A DNA stretch of 64,000 bases from Variovorax fucosicus (GTDB taxonomy: Bacteria; Pseudomonadota; Gammaproteobacteria; Burkholderiales; Burkholderiaceae_C): positions 1 to 64,000 of the forward strand of contig NZ_JASZYU010000004.1 of assembly GCF_030316825.1 (NCBI RefSeq), in the 5' to 3' direction. Both the position numbers and the translations under genes were made by a program. Below are positions 53,484 to 62,516 of this stretch, in pieces. The notes beneath the pieces were generated by a model. It did not search any database. It had not been told where the DNA came from and saw only the letters and a list, made by a program, of their open reading frames with translations. Numbering within the stretch: the stretch's first letter is position 1; the number at the start of each line of letters is the position of its first letter.

Positions 53484-54211
53484 CCGCCATGCTGGAGATC
53501 GGCGATCTGCATGTGTCGTACGGGCAGGTCGAGGCCGTGCGCGGCGTCTCGCTGAGCCTGGAGCCCGGGCAGATCATCTCGGTGATCGGGCCCAACGGCG
53601 CCGGCAAGACGACGCTGCTGGCCGCCGCGATGGGGCTGTTGCCCTGCAAGGGCACCCTGCGCTTCGAAGGCGAAGACCTGCAGGGCCTGGATGTCGAGTC
53701 GCGCGTGGAGCGCGGGCTGTGCCTGGTGCCCGAGAAGCGCGAGCTGTTCGGCGAACTCAGCGTGCTCGACAACCTGCAGCTCGGTGCCTATGCGCGGCGG
53801 CTGCGCGGCGATGCCATGAAGCGGCAGCTGCAGTCGGTGTACGACCGCTTTCCGCGGCTTGCCGAGCGCCGCGCGCAGCGTGCCGACACGCTGTCGGGCG
53901 GCGAACGCCAGATGCTCGCGGTGGGGCGCGCGCTGATGTCGGCGCCGCGGCTGCTGATGCTCGATGAGCCGAGCCTGGGGCTCGCGCCGCTGATCGTTCG
54001 CGACATTCTCACCATCGTGCGCAAGCTGCGCGACGACGGCGTCTCGATCCTGCTGGTCGAGCAGAACGCGCGTGCCGCGCTCGAAACCTCCGACCACGGC
54101 TATGTGCTCGAAACCGGCGAGATCGCGCTGTCGGGCGCTTCCGATGCGCTGGCCGATGACCCGCGTGTGCAGGCGACCTACCTCGGCGGGGGTACGCAGG
54201 ATGAAGACTGA
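53480..54211 (+). CDS. Liv-type ABC transporter ATPase (LivF-like)
   Basis: A 243-residue ATPase with Walker A GPNGAGKT, signature LSGGERQMLAVGRALM and Walker B LLMLDEPSLGLAP. It overlaps the following CoA ligase gene by 11 bp. It completes the importer with LivH and LivMG. Confidence 0.93.
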   Translation: MTAMLEIGDLHVSYGQVEAVRGVSLSLEPGQIISVIGPNGAGKTTLLAAAMGLLPCKGTLRFEGEDLQGLDVESRVERGLCLVPEKRELFGELSVLDNLQLGAYARRLRGDAMKRQLQSVYDRFPRLAERRAQRADTLSGGERQMLAVGRALMSAPRLLMLDEPSLGLAPLIVRDILTIVRKLRDDGVSILLVEQNARAALETSDHGYVLETGEIALSGASDALADDPRVQATYLGGGTQDED

Positions 54212-55844
54212 GGCCGGCGTCGTCGCCGATCCGTTGCCGCCCGCGCAGCGCACGCTGCCCGAGATGCTGCGGCGCCAGGCCGATCTGTTCGGCGACCGGC
54301 CGTTGCTGCGGCTTGCGGGCGGGCAGTGGTCGCACCGCTCGGCCACGCACGCGGCCGCCACGCGCGCGGGCGCACTCGCCCGATCCGGTGTGCGGCGCGG
54401 CGACCGCGTGGCCGTGATGACCAGCAACCGCATCGAGTTTCTGGAAGTCTTTCTGGGCTGCGGCTGGCTCGGCGCCGTGGTCGTGCCGGTCAACACGGCG
54501 TCCATGGGGCCGCAGATCGGGTATTTCGTGTTCGACAGCCAGGCCGAACTGCTGGTGATCGAGGCGCAGTTTCTGGAGCGCCTGCAGACGGCCGACCTGG
54601 GCCGCACGAAGCTGCGCGAAATCTGGGTGGTCGGCGCGGTGGATGGTGCGGGGGATGGTGACGTTGGCGCCGTCCCGCTGCGCGCCGTGCCTTATCCCGC
54701 CGGCGCCGATGCGGTCGCGGCGGCCGGGGTTCAGCCCGGCGACCCGCTCGCGATCCTCTACACCTCGGGCACCACCGGCCCCGCCAAGGGCGTGGTCTGC
54801 CCACATGCGCAGTACTACGCGTGGGGCGTGAACAGTGCCGACGTGCTCGGCGTGCGTGCCGACGACGTGCTGTGCACAACCTTGCCGCTGTTCCACATCA
54901 ATGCACTCAACACCCTCGCGCAGGCCTCGATCACGGGCTGCGAAGTGGTGTTCGAAACGCGTTTCTCGGCCTCGGGCTTCTGGCCCGCCATGCAGGCCTG
55001 CGGCGCAACCGTGGTCTACCTGCTCGGCGCCATGGTGCCGATCCTGCTGGCGCAACCCGAAGGGCCGGCCGAGCGTGCGCACCGCGTGCGCATCGGCCTG
55101 GGGCCGGGAGTGCCCGCGGCGGCGGGCGCCGCATTCCGGGCGCGCACCGGCGTGTTGCTGCTCGAAGGCTACGGCTCGACCGAGACGAACTTCGTCATCG
55201 CCACCGCGCCCGATTCGCCGCGCACGGGTGTCATGGGCTGGCTGCGCCCGGGCTTCGAGGCCCGCGTGGCCGACGAGGACGACGTGCCCGTTGGACCGGG
55301 CGAGGCCGGCGAATTGCTGCTGCGCGCCGATGCGCCCCATGCCTTCGCGGCCGGCTACTTCAACATGCCCGCCAAGACGGTCGAGGCTTGGCGCAACCTG
55401 TGGTTCCACACCGGCGACCGCGTGGTGCGCGACGACGACGGGGCTTTCCGTTTCGTCGACCGCATCAAGGACGCGATCCGGCGCCGCGGCGAGAACATCT
55501 CGTCCTTCGAGGTCGAGCAGGTGCTGCTGAGCCATCCTGGCGTGGCGGAATGCGCGGTCTATCCGGTGCGCTCGGAGCTGGCCGAAGACGAGGTGATGGC
55601 GGCGCTGGTGGCACGCGCGGACCAGGCGGTCGATCCGGCCGAACTCGCGCGCTTCTGCGAATCCCGCCTGCCGTACTTCGCCATTCCGCGCTACATCGAC
55701 GTGCTGGCCGACCTGCCGCGCACCGAGAATGGCAAGGTACAGAAATTCAGATTGCGCGAACGCGGTGTGACCACGGCCACATGGGATCGCGGCGCCGCGC
55801 CGGGAAACTCGATGAAGAAACACAGAAGCGGGGAGCGCGGTTGA
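54201..55844 (+). CDS. Acyl-CoA/aryl-CoA ligase (AMP-binding), second copy
   Basis: A 547-residue adenylate-forming enzyme with P-loop YTSGTTGPAKG at about 187-197, GYGSTETNFV, WFHTGDRVVRDDDG and a C-terminal NGKVQKFRLRERG with the adenylation lysine. Start MKTEAG at 54201 inside the end of livF. Relative to the first ligase it is only moderately similar, so a different acid is likely. The last 20 residues are basic and beyond the family end. Confidence 0.9.
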   Translation: MKTEAGVVADPLPPAQRTLPEMLRRQADLFGDRPLLRLAGGQWSHRSATHAAATRAGALARSGVRRGDRVAVMTSNRIEFLEVFLGCGWLGAVVVPVNTASMGPQIGYFVFDSQAELLVIEAQFLERLQTADLGRTKLREIWVVGAVDGAGDGDVGAVPLRAVPYPAGADAVAAAGVQPGDPLAILYTSGTTGPAKGVVCPHAQYYAWGVNSADVLGVRADDVLCTTLPLFHINALNTLAQASITGCEVVFETRFSASGFWPAMQACGATVVYLLGAMVPILLAQPEGPAERAHRVRIGLGPGVPAAAGAAFRARTGVLLLEGYGSTETNFVIATAPDSPRTGVMGWLRPGFEARVADEDDVPVGPGEAGELLLRADAPHAFAAGYFNMPAKTVEAWRNLWFHTGDRVVRDDDGAFRFVDRIKDAIRRRGENISSFEVEQVLLSHPGVAECAVYPVRSELAEDEVMAALVARADQAVDPAELARFCESRLPYFAIPRYIDVLADLPRTENGKVQKFRLRERGVTTATWDRGAAPGNSMKKHRSGERG

Positions 55845-56623
55845 TGGCCGCCACCCACACGATGGCGGGCCGCCATGCGTTCGTGACTGGCGCCGCGCGC
55901 GGTATCGGCGCGGAAATCGCCAGGACGCTGGCCGCCGAGGGCGCACGCATCACCCTGGTCGGGCGCGACGGCGCCGCGCTGGCTCTGGTGCGCAATGCAT
56001 TGCCGGGCAGCCAGCACGGCATTGCGGTGGCCGACGTGAGCGATCCTGCAGCGGTCGCCGCCGCGTTCGCCGCGGCGCGGGCCGCCTCGGGCCCGGTGAC
56101 GGTGCTGGTCAACAACGCCGGCCAGGCCGAGAGCGCGCCGTTCCTCAAGACCTCGTTCGAACTGTGGCAGCGCATGCTGGCCGTGAACCTGACCGGCAGC
56201 TTTCTCTGCTCGCAGGCCGCGCTGCCCGACATGCTGGACGCGGGCTGGGGCCGGGTGGTCAACATCGCGAGCACCGCCGGGCAAAAGGGCTATGCCTACG
56301 TGGCCGCCTATACGGCGGCCAAGCACGGCGTGATCGGGCTGACGCGGTCGCTGGCACTGGAGGTGGCGCGCAAGGGCATCACCGTGAACGCGGTCTGTCC
56401 GGGCTACACCGACACCGACATCCTGCGCGCCAGCGTGGCCAACGTGGTCGGCAAGACCGGCCGCAGCGAGGCCGACGCGATGGCCGGGTTCGCCGGTGTC
56501 AACCCGCAACAGCGCATCGTGCAGCCGGCCGAGGTGGCCGACGCCGTGCGGTGGCTCTGCGGCGAGGCTGCGGCCTCCGTCAACGGCCAATCGATCTCGG
56601 TGTCGGGCGGCGAGGTCACATGA
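55844..56623 (+). CDS. SDR family oxidoreductase (3-hydroxybutyrate-dehydrogenase-like)
   Basis: A 259-residue classical SDR with TGAARGIG, NNAGQAE and YTAAK. C-terminal MAGFAGVNPQQRIVQPAEVA resembles the hydroxybutyrate/cyclohexanol dehydrogenase group. It shares one base with the ligase stop and overlaps the MarR gene by 4 bp. The probable role is oxidation of a hydroxyacyl or hydroxy acid intermediate. Confidence 0.9.
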   Translation: MAATHTMAGRHAFVTGAARGIGAEIARTLAAEGARITLVGRDGAALALVRNALPGSQHGIAVADVSDPAAVAAAFAAARAASGPVTVLVNNAGQAESAPFLKTSFELWQRMLAVNLTGSFLCSQAALPDMLDAGWGRVVNIASTAGQKGYAYVAAYTAAKHGVIGLTRSLALEVARKGITVNAVCPGYTDTDILRASVANVVGKTGRSEADAMAGFAGVNPQQRIVQPAEVADAVRWLCGEAAASVNGQSISVSGGEVT

Positions 56624-57150
56624 CGCGCAACGACGCCTCGCACGCCGCGCTCAGCGATGCCGAAGAACTGGGCCATGAAGCGCGCGCCGGCCGCGGAGAC
56701 CACGCGATGCTCAGGCTGTGGCTGCGCATGCTGGCCAGCACCACGCAGATCGAGGGCGAGATCCGGCGGCGCCTGCGCGCGCGCTTCGGCATTTCGCTGG
56801 CGCGATTCGACTACATGGCGCAGCTCTACCGCCACCGCGACGGACTCAAGATGCGCGTGCTCTCGCGCTACCTCATGGTGACGGGCGGCAACGTGACCGG
56901 CCTCACCGACGAACTGGAGCGCGAAGGTGTCGTCCTGCGCACTGCCAGCCCCGAAGACCGCCGCGCCTGGATCGTGAGCCTGACGCCCAAGGGCGTCAGC
57001 GCCTTCGAGGCCATGGCGAGCGAACACGAGCAATGGATTCTCGAGATGTTCTCGGGGCTCGACATGAAAACCGTGCGGCTGATGCACAGCCAGCTGGGCG
57101 CACTGCGCGTCCACGTGATGCGCGGCGAGCCGGCGGGCGAGGAGAGCTGA
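56620..57150 (+). CDS. MarR family regulator, second copy
   Basis: A 176-residue MarR protein with the winged helix at about 55-115 (ISLARFDYMAQLYRHRDG, TGGNVTGLTDELEREG, SPEDRRAWIVSLTPKG). It lies inside the operon, coupled by 4-bp overlap to the SDR and by one base to the thioesterase, so it is made together with its presumed targets. It is not closely related to the MarR at 32277. Two MarR genes in one locus is also seen in known Variovorax auxin loci. Confidence 0.9.
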   Translation: MTRNDASHAALSDAEELGHEARAGRGDHAMLRLWLRMLASTTQIEGEIRRRLRARFGISLARFDYMAQLYRHRDGLKMRVLSRYLMVTGGNVTGLTDELEREGVVLRTASPEDRRAWIVSLTPKGVSAFEAMASEHEQWILEMFSGLDMKTVRLMHSQLGALRVHVMRGEPAGEES

Positions 57151-57608
57151 TGACCATCGAACCCGCTATTCCCGCGGCATCGGGCGAGTTTCGCCGCCCC
57201 CGGCTGATCCGCTTTTCCGACTGCGATCCGGCCGGCATCGTTTTCTATCCGCAGTATTTCGTGATGCTCAACGGGCTGGTCGAGGACTGGGTCAGCGAGG
57301 GCCTCGGCATCAGCTACCACGCACTGGTGGGCGACCGGCGCATCGGCCTGCCGACCGTTCGGCTGGAGGCCGACTTTCGCGCCGTGAGCCGCATGGGCGA
57401 CCTGGTGACGTTGTCGCTCTCGGTGGATCGCCTGGGAACGCGTTCGTTGACGCTGTTGCTGCGCTGCTTCGACGCTGCCGGGCAGACGCGCATGGAGGTG
57501 CGGCAGGTGCTTGTCACCACCTCGCTGGAGAGCCACCGCGCCGTGGATGTTCCGACAGATTTGCGCGAGGCCATCCTGCGCACTGCCGAAGCGGCGCCCC
57601 AGTCCTGA
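57150..57608 (+). CDS. 4-hydroxybenzoyl-CoA-type thioesterase
   Basis: A 152-residue hotdog-fold thioesterase with the catalytic-Asp motif FSDCDPAGIVFYPQYF (D26) of the 4HBT family. It would free an aromatic acid from CoA, for instance an aryl-CoA made by IorAB or the ligases. It is the last gene of the plus-strand cluster and ends 3 nt from the convergent M23 gene. Confidence 0.9.
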   Translation: MTIEPAIPAASGEFRRPRLIRFSDCDPAGIVFYPQYFVMLNGLVEDWVSEGLGISYHALVGDRRIGLPTVRLEADFRAVSRMGDLVTLSLSVDRLGTRSLTLLLRCFDAAGQTRMEVRQVLVTTSLESHRAVDVPTDLREAILRTAEAAPQS

Positions 57609-57611
57609 GTC

Positions 57612-58133
57612 TTACCTGGCTCGCCCGTCCAGATAGGGCTCGGGGTTCACCGCCACGCCCTGCTTGCGGATCTCGAAGTGCAGCTTGACGCGATCGGCGC
57701 CGCTCTTGCCCATCTCGGCGATCTTCTGCCCCTGGCGCACTACGTCTTTTTCCTTCACGAGGATCACGTTGTTGTGCGCGTAGGCGGTCAGATAGGTCTC
57801 GTTGTGCTTGACGATGACCATGTTGCCGTAGCCGCGCAGTTCGCCGCCCACGTACACGACGCGGCCGTCGGCCGAAGCCATCACCGGATCGCCCAGGTCG
57901 CCGGCGATGTCGATGCCCTTGTTGCGATTGCCGTCGAAGCGCGACAGCGTGGCGCCGGGGGCAGGGCGGATGAATTCCGCGCGCGGACGCGCAGGCGTTG
58001 CCGTACTGCCCGTGCCCGGACCGGCCGGGCCGGACGGTGTGCCACAGGCCGCGAGCAGGCTGGCCGCGACGAGCAGCACCGGCAGGGCGAAGCGGGTGGA
58101 GAAGAAGGAGGTGGATGTCTTTGTCTTGTGCAT
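57612..58133 (-). CDS. Lipoprotein with degenerate LytM/M23 domain (NlpD-like)
   Basis: A 173-residue lipoprotein with lipobox LLAAC. The M23 domain (about 70-165) lacks zinc ligands: the HxxxD motif reads NRNKGID, and HxH is reduced to LHFEIR. Such LytM proteins activate amidases rather than cutting peptidoglycan. No LysM domain is present, unlike full-length NlpD. The start has an AAAGGA site. Confidence 0.88.
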   Translation of the reverse strand: MHKTKTSTSFFSTRFALPVLLVAASLLAACGTPSGPAGPGTGSTATPARPRAEFIRPAPGATLSRFDGNRNKGIDIAGDLGDPVMASADGRVVYVGGELRGYGNMVIVKHNETYLTAYAHNNVILVKEKDVVRQGQKIAEMGKSGADRVKLHFEIRKQGVAVNPEPYLDGRAR

Positions 58134-58262
58134 GGCGTTCCTTTGGAACGAATGGGCCGCGAGATGTTCCCGGCGGAAACCGATTCGATCCTGGCTCCGT
58201 GTCTGGCTTGCTATTGAAATAGTAGCTGCTCAGGCCCATCGCATGGGCGCTGCAGCAGTTTT

Positions 58263-60005
58263 TTACCTCTGAACCGTATGTTGCAACTGCGGGTTTCGTT
58301 GTAGCAGTTCCGCGCGGGGGCCCGTGTCGACGATGCGGCCGGCCTCCATCAGCACCACGGTGTCGAAACGGTCCAGCACGCTGAGGCGATGGATCGACGC
58401 GATCATGCATGCCTGCGGAAACGCGGCACCGATGCGTTCCAGCACGCGCGCCTCGGTCGCGGCGTCGAGCGCGCTGGTCGGCTCGTCGAGCAGCAGCAGC
58501 GAGCTGCCCTCTGCCGCGAGCACGCCGCGCGCCAGGCACAGGCGCTGGCGTTGCCCGCCCGACAGGTTGAAGCCGCGTTCGGTCAGCGGGCTGTCGAGCG
58601 TGCCTTTCATGGTGGCCAGCACCTCGTCGAACGCGCTCGCGTGCAGCGCGGCCTGCAGCGGCGCATCGTCGCAGGGCTGGCCGAACGTGAGGTTCTCGCG
58701 CACGCTGGCTTCGAACACCTCGGTCTCCTGCGGGATCAGCGTGGCCAGGCTGCGCAGCGCGGCCCAGTCCTGCGGATGCCCATCGAAGCGCAGGCTGCCG
58801 TGCTGCGGGATGTAGAGCCCGGCCAACACGCGCAGCAGCGTGCTCTTGCCGCCGCCGCTCGGGCCGACCAGCGCGATGCGCTGGCCGCGGCGCAGGCTCA
58901 GCGCCAGCTCGTGCAGCCCGCCGCCGCGCGCGGCATCCGCATAGCCCCAGGCCAGCCCGTCGATGGCGATGCGTTGCCAGCCGGCGTCGCGCGCGATCGG
59001 CGTGTCGCTGCGCCCATCGGCCGGGTCGCCCGGCGCTTCCCAGAGCGGCGCGGCACTCTGGTAGTCGGTGAACATCCGCGCGAAGCCCTGGAAGTTGGCC
59101 GCCATCGAGCCGACCACGGCCGCGGCCTGCTGCGCGTACTGGTAGATCATGAACACGGTGCCGAGCTGCACGGCCTGGCCGGGCGCGCGCTGGCCCCACA
59201 CGTACACCAGCACCAGCGTCCAGGTGAGCCCCAGGCCGAGCAGGTCGACCGAGGCCCACTTGCCTTCGTTCAGCAGCGCCGTGCGTTTGAGCGGGGCCGA
59301 CACCGCCTCCATGCGCCGGCGCAGCAGCACGCGCGAGGCTGCCTGCAGGCGCAGGCCGATCACGGTCGACGCATTGCCGACGAAGTCGAGCAGGGCGGCC
59401 ACGTAGCGCCGGTCGGCGTCGTTCTCGGTGCGCGCCAGCTTCATGAGCGCTCGGTCGAAGCGCAGGATCACCAGGCCGATGAGCACGTAGCCCACCAGCG
59501 CGAGCAAGCCGCTGGCGCGCGACAGCAGCATCAGGGCCACCACCGGGCCGACGAAGCTCACCGCGCTGGCCAGGTAGACGAACTGGTTCTGCGCAAAGTC
59601 CGACAGCGCCCGGCTGGCCTGGTGCACGCGGTGCTGCAGTTCGCCCGAGTGGTGCGCGTCGTGCCAGGGCAGGGGCGCGGCGGCAATGCGGGCGTAGAGC
59701 GTATCGGCCAGCGTCTCGCGCACCCGCACGCCCACATTGCGCTCCAGCACGCGGCCGGGCCCGTGCACGGCCCACGACAACAGGTACACGCCGACCAGCA
59801 GCGCAATCCAGCGCGACGCGGTGCCCAGCGCACCGTGCTGCAGCGCGTTGATGGCCTGGCCCGCGAGCCAGGGCATGGCGAGGCGGATGACTTGCGAGGC
59901 CGTGAGCAGCGACAAGGCGCCGACCAACTGCACCCGCGCGCCCAGCGCGAAGCGCCACAGCGCCGAGTACAGAACGCGAAAGGGCTGGCCGGGCGCCAGG
60001 AGCAT
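58263..60005 (-). CDS. ABC transporter, fused permease-ATPase (exporter type)
   Basis: A 580-residue half-transporter. The transmembrane domain covers about 1-310 and the ATPase about 345-580, with GPSGGGKSTLL, signature LSGGQRQRLCLARGVL and Walker B LLLLDEPTSALD. The overall layout is CydC/MsbA-like with an LTERGFNLSGG stretch before the signature. It probably works as a homodimer or with a partner elsewhere. The substrate is not readable. Confidence 0.9.
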   Translation of the reverse strand: MLLAPGQPFRVLYSALWRFALGARVQLVGALSLLTASQVIRLAMPWLAGQAINALQHGALGTASRWIALLVGVYLLSWAVHGPGRVLERNVGVRVRETLADTLYARIAAAPLPWHDAHHSGELQHRVHQASRALSDFAQNQFVYLASAVSFVGPVVALMLLSRASGLLALVGYVLIGLVILRFDRALMKLARTENDADRRYVAALLDFVGNASTVIGLRLQAASRVLLRRRMEAVSAPLKRTALLNEGKWASVDLLGLGLTWTLVLVYVWGQRAPGQAVQLGTVFMIYQYAQQAAAVVGSMAANFQGFARMFTDYQSAAPLWEAPGDPADGRSDTPIARDAGWQRIAIDGLAWGYADAARGGGLHELALSLRRGQRIALVGPSGGGKSTLLRVLAGLYIPQHGSLRFDGHPQDWAALRSLATLIPQETEVFEASVRENLTFGQPCDDAPLQAALHASAFDEVLATMKGTLDSPLTERGFNLSGGQRQRLCLARGVLAAEGSSLLLLDEPTSALDAATEARVLERIGAAFPQACMIASIHRLSVLDRFDTVVLMEAGRIVDTGPRAELLQRNPQLQHTVQR

Positions 60006-60021
60006 CGTTGTGCGGCCCGGC

Positions 60022-60495
60022 TTACTTGACCGGAATCACCGTGCCGCGATCGACCGCCACGGCGGTGATCGCGTTCTTGGGCGAACCGTCGATCAGCAGG
60101 TCGGAGTAGGTCAGGTACACCAGCGTGTTGCGCTTGGCGTCGACCATGCGCACCACGCGCAGGCGCTTGAACAAAATCGACAGGCGCTCGCTATAGACCT
60201 CTTCGCGCTTGGGCAGCGGCTCCTTGATGCTGATCGGGCCGACCTGGCGGCAGGCGATCGAGGCCTCGGCCTTGTCTTCGGCGAAGCCGAGCGCGCCGGA
60301 CACGCCGCCGGTCTTGGCGCGCGACACGTAGCAGGTCACGCCGTTGACCTTGGGGTCGTCGTAGGCGTCGACCACGATCTTGTGGTCGGGGCCGATCAGC
60401 TTGAAGGCGGTGTCGACATCGCCCACCGTTTCGGCGCGTGCCACCACGGCCAGCATGCAGGCGGCCGTGGCAAGGAGCAGGGCGGTTTTTTTCAT
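60022..60495 (-). CDS. creA: CreA family protein
   Basis: A 157-residue exported protein with a signal peptide (cleavage near ARA/ETV) and the CreA core CYVSRAKTGG, IACRQVGPI and VYLTYSDLLIDGSPKN. The function is unknown. It lies between the ABC gene and the NUDIX gene on the minus strand, 16 nt after the former's start side. Confidence 0.92.
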   Translation of the reverse strand: MKKTALLLATAACMLAVVARAETVGDVDTAFKLIGPDHKIVVDAYDDPKVNGVTCYVSRAKTGGVSGALGFAEDKAEASIACRQVGPISIKEPLPKREEVYSERLSILFKRLRVVRMVDAKRNTLVYLTYSDLLIDGSPKNAITAVAVDRGTVIPVK

Positions 60496-60503
60496 GAGGT
60501 TTT

Positions 60504-61058
60504 TCAAACGATGTCGAGGGTGTGCACGCGGCCGAAGGTGCCGCCGTTGCGCCGGTCTTCGAAGAAGCGCAGCAGCGCTTCGCGCACCGTGCGAAAGGCG
60601 ATCTCGTCCCACGGAATCTCGGCCTCGGTGAAGAGCCTGGCCTCGATGGTTTCGTGCCCGGGGTCGAACCTGTCGCTGAGCAGCTTCGCGCGGTAGAACA
60701 TATGCACCTGGCCGACGCGCACCACGCTCATCACCGCGAACAGGTCCTGCATTTCGTACTCGGCGCCGGCTTCCTCGTCGGTCTCGCGGGCCGCGCCCTG
60801 CGCCGTGGTTTCGCCGAGCTCCATGAAGCCGGCCGGCAGCGTCCACTTGCCCCAGCGCGGCTCGATGTTGCGCTTGCACAGCAGCACCCGCTCGCCCAGC
60901 ACCGGGATGGTGCCGACCACGTTGAGCGGGTTCTCGTAGTGGATGGTGTGACACACCGGGCACACTGCGCGCGGCTTGGTGTCGCCGTCGTCGGGCACGC
61001 GGTAAACCACGGCGCTGCCGCAGTTCTTGCAGTGCTTGATCAGCGGGCGCTCGAACAC
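60504..61058 (-). CDS. NUDIX hydrolase with N-terminal zinc ribbon
   Basis: About 184 residues. A zinc ribbon (CKNCG, CPVCH) precedes the NUDIX domain with box GFMELGETTAQGAARETDEE. I start at GTG 61058, 2 nt after the FAHD stop, since no ATG precedes the ribbon. It hydrolyses a nucleoside diphosphate derivative, possibly NADH-like as in NudC relatives. Confidence 0.88.
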   Translation of the reverse strand: MFERPLIKHCKNCGSAVVYRVPDDGDTKPRAVCPVCHTIHYENPLNVVGTIPVLGERVLLCKRNIEPRWGKWTLPAGFMELGETTAQGAARETDEEAGAEYEMQDLFAVMSVVRVGQVHMFYRAKLLSDRFDPGHETIEARLFTEAEIPWDEIAFRTVREALLRFFEDRRNGGTFGRVHTLDIV

Positions 61059-61060
61059 GC

Positions 61061-61762
61061 TCAGGCGATCTTGACGGTCAGCGTGGGCAGGCCGGCGACG
61101 GCGCCGACCAGGGTGTCGCCAGCCACCACGGCCGCCACGCCTTCGGGCGTGCCCGAGAAAATCAGGTCGCCGGGTGCCAGTTCCCATGCGGCCGAGAGCT
61201 GCTCGATGGTCTCGGCAATGTTCCAGATCAGCTTGCTCACGTTGCTGCGCTGGCGGTCGGTGCCGTTCACCTGCAGCGAGATCTCGGCCTTTTCGACGTC
61301 GCCGGCATCGGCCACCGGCACGATCGGGCCGATCGGGGCGCTTTGCTCGAAGGCCTTGCCGATGTCCCAGGGGCGGCCCTGCTTCTTCATGTCGTTCTGC
61401 AAGTCGCGCCGCGTCATGTCGAGGCCGACGGCATAGCCGTAGATGTGCTTCATCGCATCGGCGGCCGCAATGTTCTTGCCGCCGGTGCCGATCGCCACCA
61501 CGAGCTCGATTTCATGGTGCAGGTTCTTGGTGAGCGTGGGGTAGGCCATGGTGCCGGTCTGGCCGGCGTCCACCACCACGAGCGCATCGGCCGGCTTCAT
61601 GAAGAAGAATGGCGGCTCGCGGCCGGTGAAGCCCATTTCCTTGGCGTGATCTTCGTAGTTGCGGCCCACGCAGTAGATGCGGTGAACCGGAAAGCGCGTG
61701 CCCTTGCCGACCACCGGGATCGACACAACGGGGGGCGCGGAAAAAACATACTCGGAAGCCAT
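61061..61762 (-). CDS. Fumarylacetoacetate hydrolase family protein
   Basis: A 233-residue FAH-fold enzyme. Metal site motifs include HHEIELVVAIG, the RNYEDHAKEMG entry and FSGTPEGVA near the end. Start MASEYV at 61762 has an AAGGA site; a longer frame to 61801 is less supported. Divergent from maiA, it could act as fumarylpyruvate hydrolase after the isomerase in the gentisate/homogentisate-type path. Confidence 0.9.
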   Translation of the reverse strand: MASEYVFSAPPVVSIPVVGKGTRFPVHRIYCVGRNYEDHAKEMGFTGREPPFFFMKPADALVVVDAGQTGTMAYPTLTKNLHHEIELVVAIGTGGKNIAAADAMKHIYGYAVGLDMTRRDLQNDMKKQGRPWDIGKAFEQSAPIGPIVPVADAGDVEKAEISLQVNGTDRQRSNVSKLIWNIAETIEQLSAAWELAPGDLIFSGTPEGVAAVVAGDTLVGAVAGLPTLTVKIA

Positions 61763-61874
61763 GGGAATTCGTCCTTCAGGGGATGGTGTTTTCGGATGCA
61801 AGCGGCAGTGTGCCAGAGGGCAGCGCGCGCTGCCGGGGCTGTCTTGTGCCGGCCCCGGGCGCTATGCTCGTCCC

Positions 61875-62516
61875 ATGATGAAGCTCTACAACTACTTCCG
61901 CTCTTCGGCCTCGTTCCGGGTGCGCATCGCGCTCAATCTCAAGGGCCTGGCGTTCGACTACATTCCGGTGCACATCGCACGCGGCGAGCATCTCGCGGGG
62001 TCGTTTGCGGCGATTTCGGCCGACATGCTGGTGCCGCTGCTGGAGGAAGAGGGCGAGCGTTTCTCGCAGTCGATGGCCATCATCGAATACCTCGACGAAA
62101 CCAACCCCGAGCCGCCGCTGCTGCCGCGCGATCCGGTTGGCCGCGCCAAGGTGCGGGCCCTGTCGGAATCGATCGCCTGCGAGATCCATCCGGTCAACAA
62201 CCTGCGGGTGCTCAAGTACCTGGTGCGCGAGCTCAAGCTCGACGACGCGGCCAAGAACGCCTGGTATCGCCACTGGGTGCGCGAGGGCATGCAGGCCTTC
62301 GAGCGGCAACTGAACCAGCTGCCGGCGGGCATCTATTGCTACGGCAACACGCCGACCATGGCCGACTGCTGCCTGGTGCCGCAGATCTTCAATGCGCAGC
62401 GCTTCGACTGCGACCTGAGCGATCTGCCGCGCACCATGGGCGCGTTCGAGGCCTGCATGCAACTCGATGCCTTCCGCCGCGCGCAACCCTCCAGTTGTCC
62501 CGATGCCGAAGCCTGA
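61875..62516 (+). CDS. maiA: Maleylacetoacetate isomerase (zeta-class GST)
   Basis: A 213-residue glutathione transferase with the zeta signature SSASFRVRIALNLKGL (SSCxWRVRIAL in classical members, with A replacing C here). The glutathione site is SQSMAIIEYLDE. It isomerises maleylacetoacetate or maleylpyruvate. The neighbouring FAHD gene is a matching next step. It overlaps the next gene by 14 bp. Two adjacent ATGs (61875, 61878) are possible starts. Confidence 0.92.
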   Translation: MMKLYNYFRSSASFRVRIALNLKGLAFDYIPVHIARGEHLAGSFAAISADMLVPLLEEEGERFSQSMAIIEYLDETNPEPPLLPRDPVGRAKVRALSESIACEIHPVNNLRVLKYLVRELKLDDAAKNAWYRHWVREGMQAFERQLNQLPAGIYCYGNTPTMADCCLVPQIFNAQRFDCDLSDLPRTMGAFEACMQLDAFRRAQPSSCPDAEA

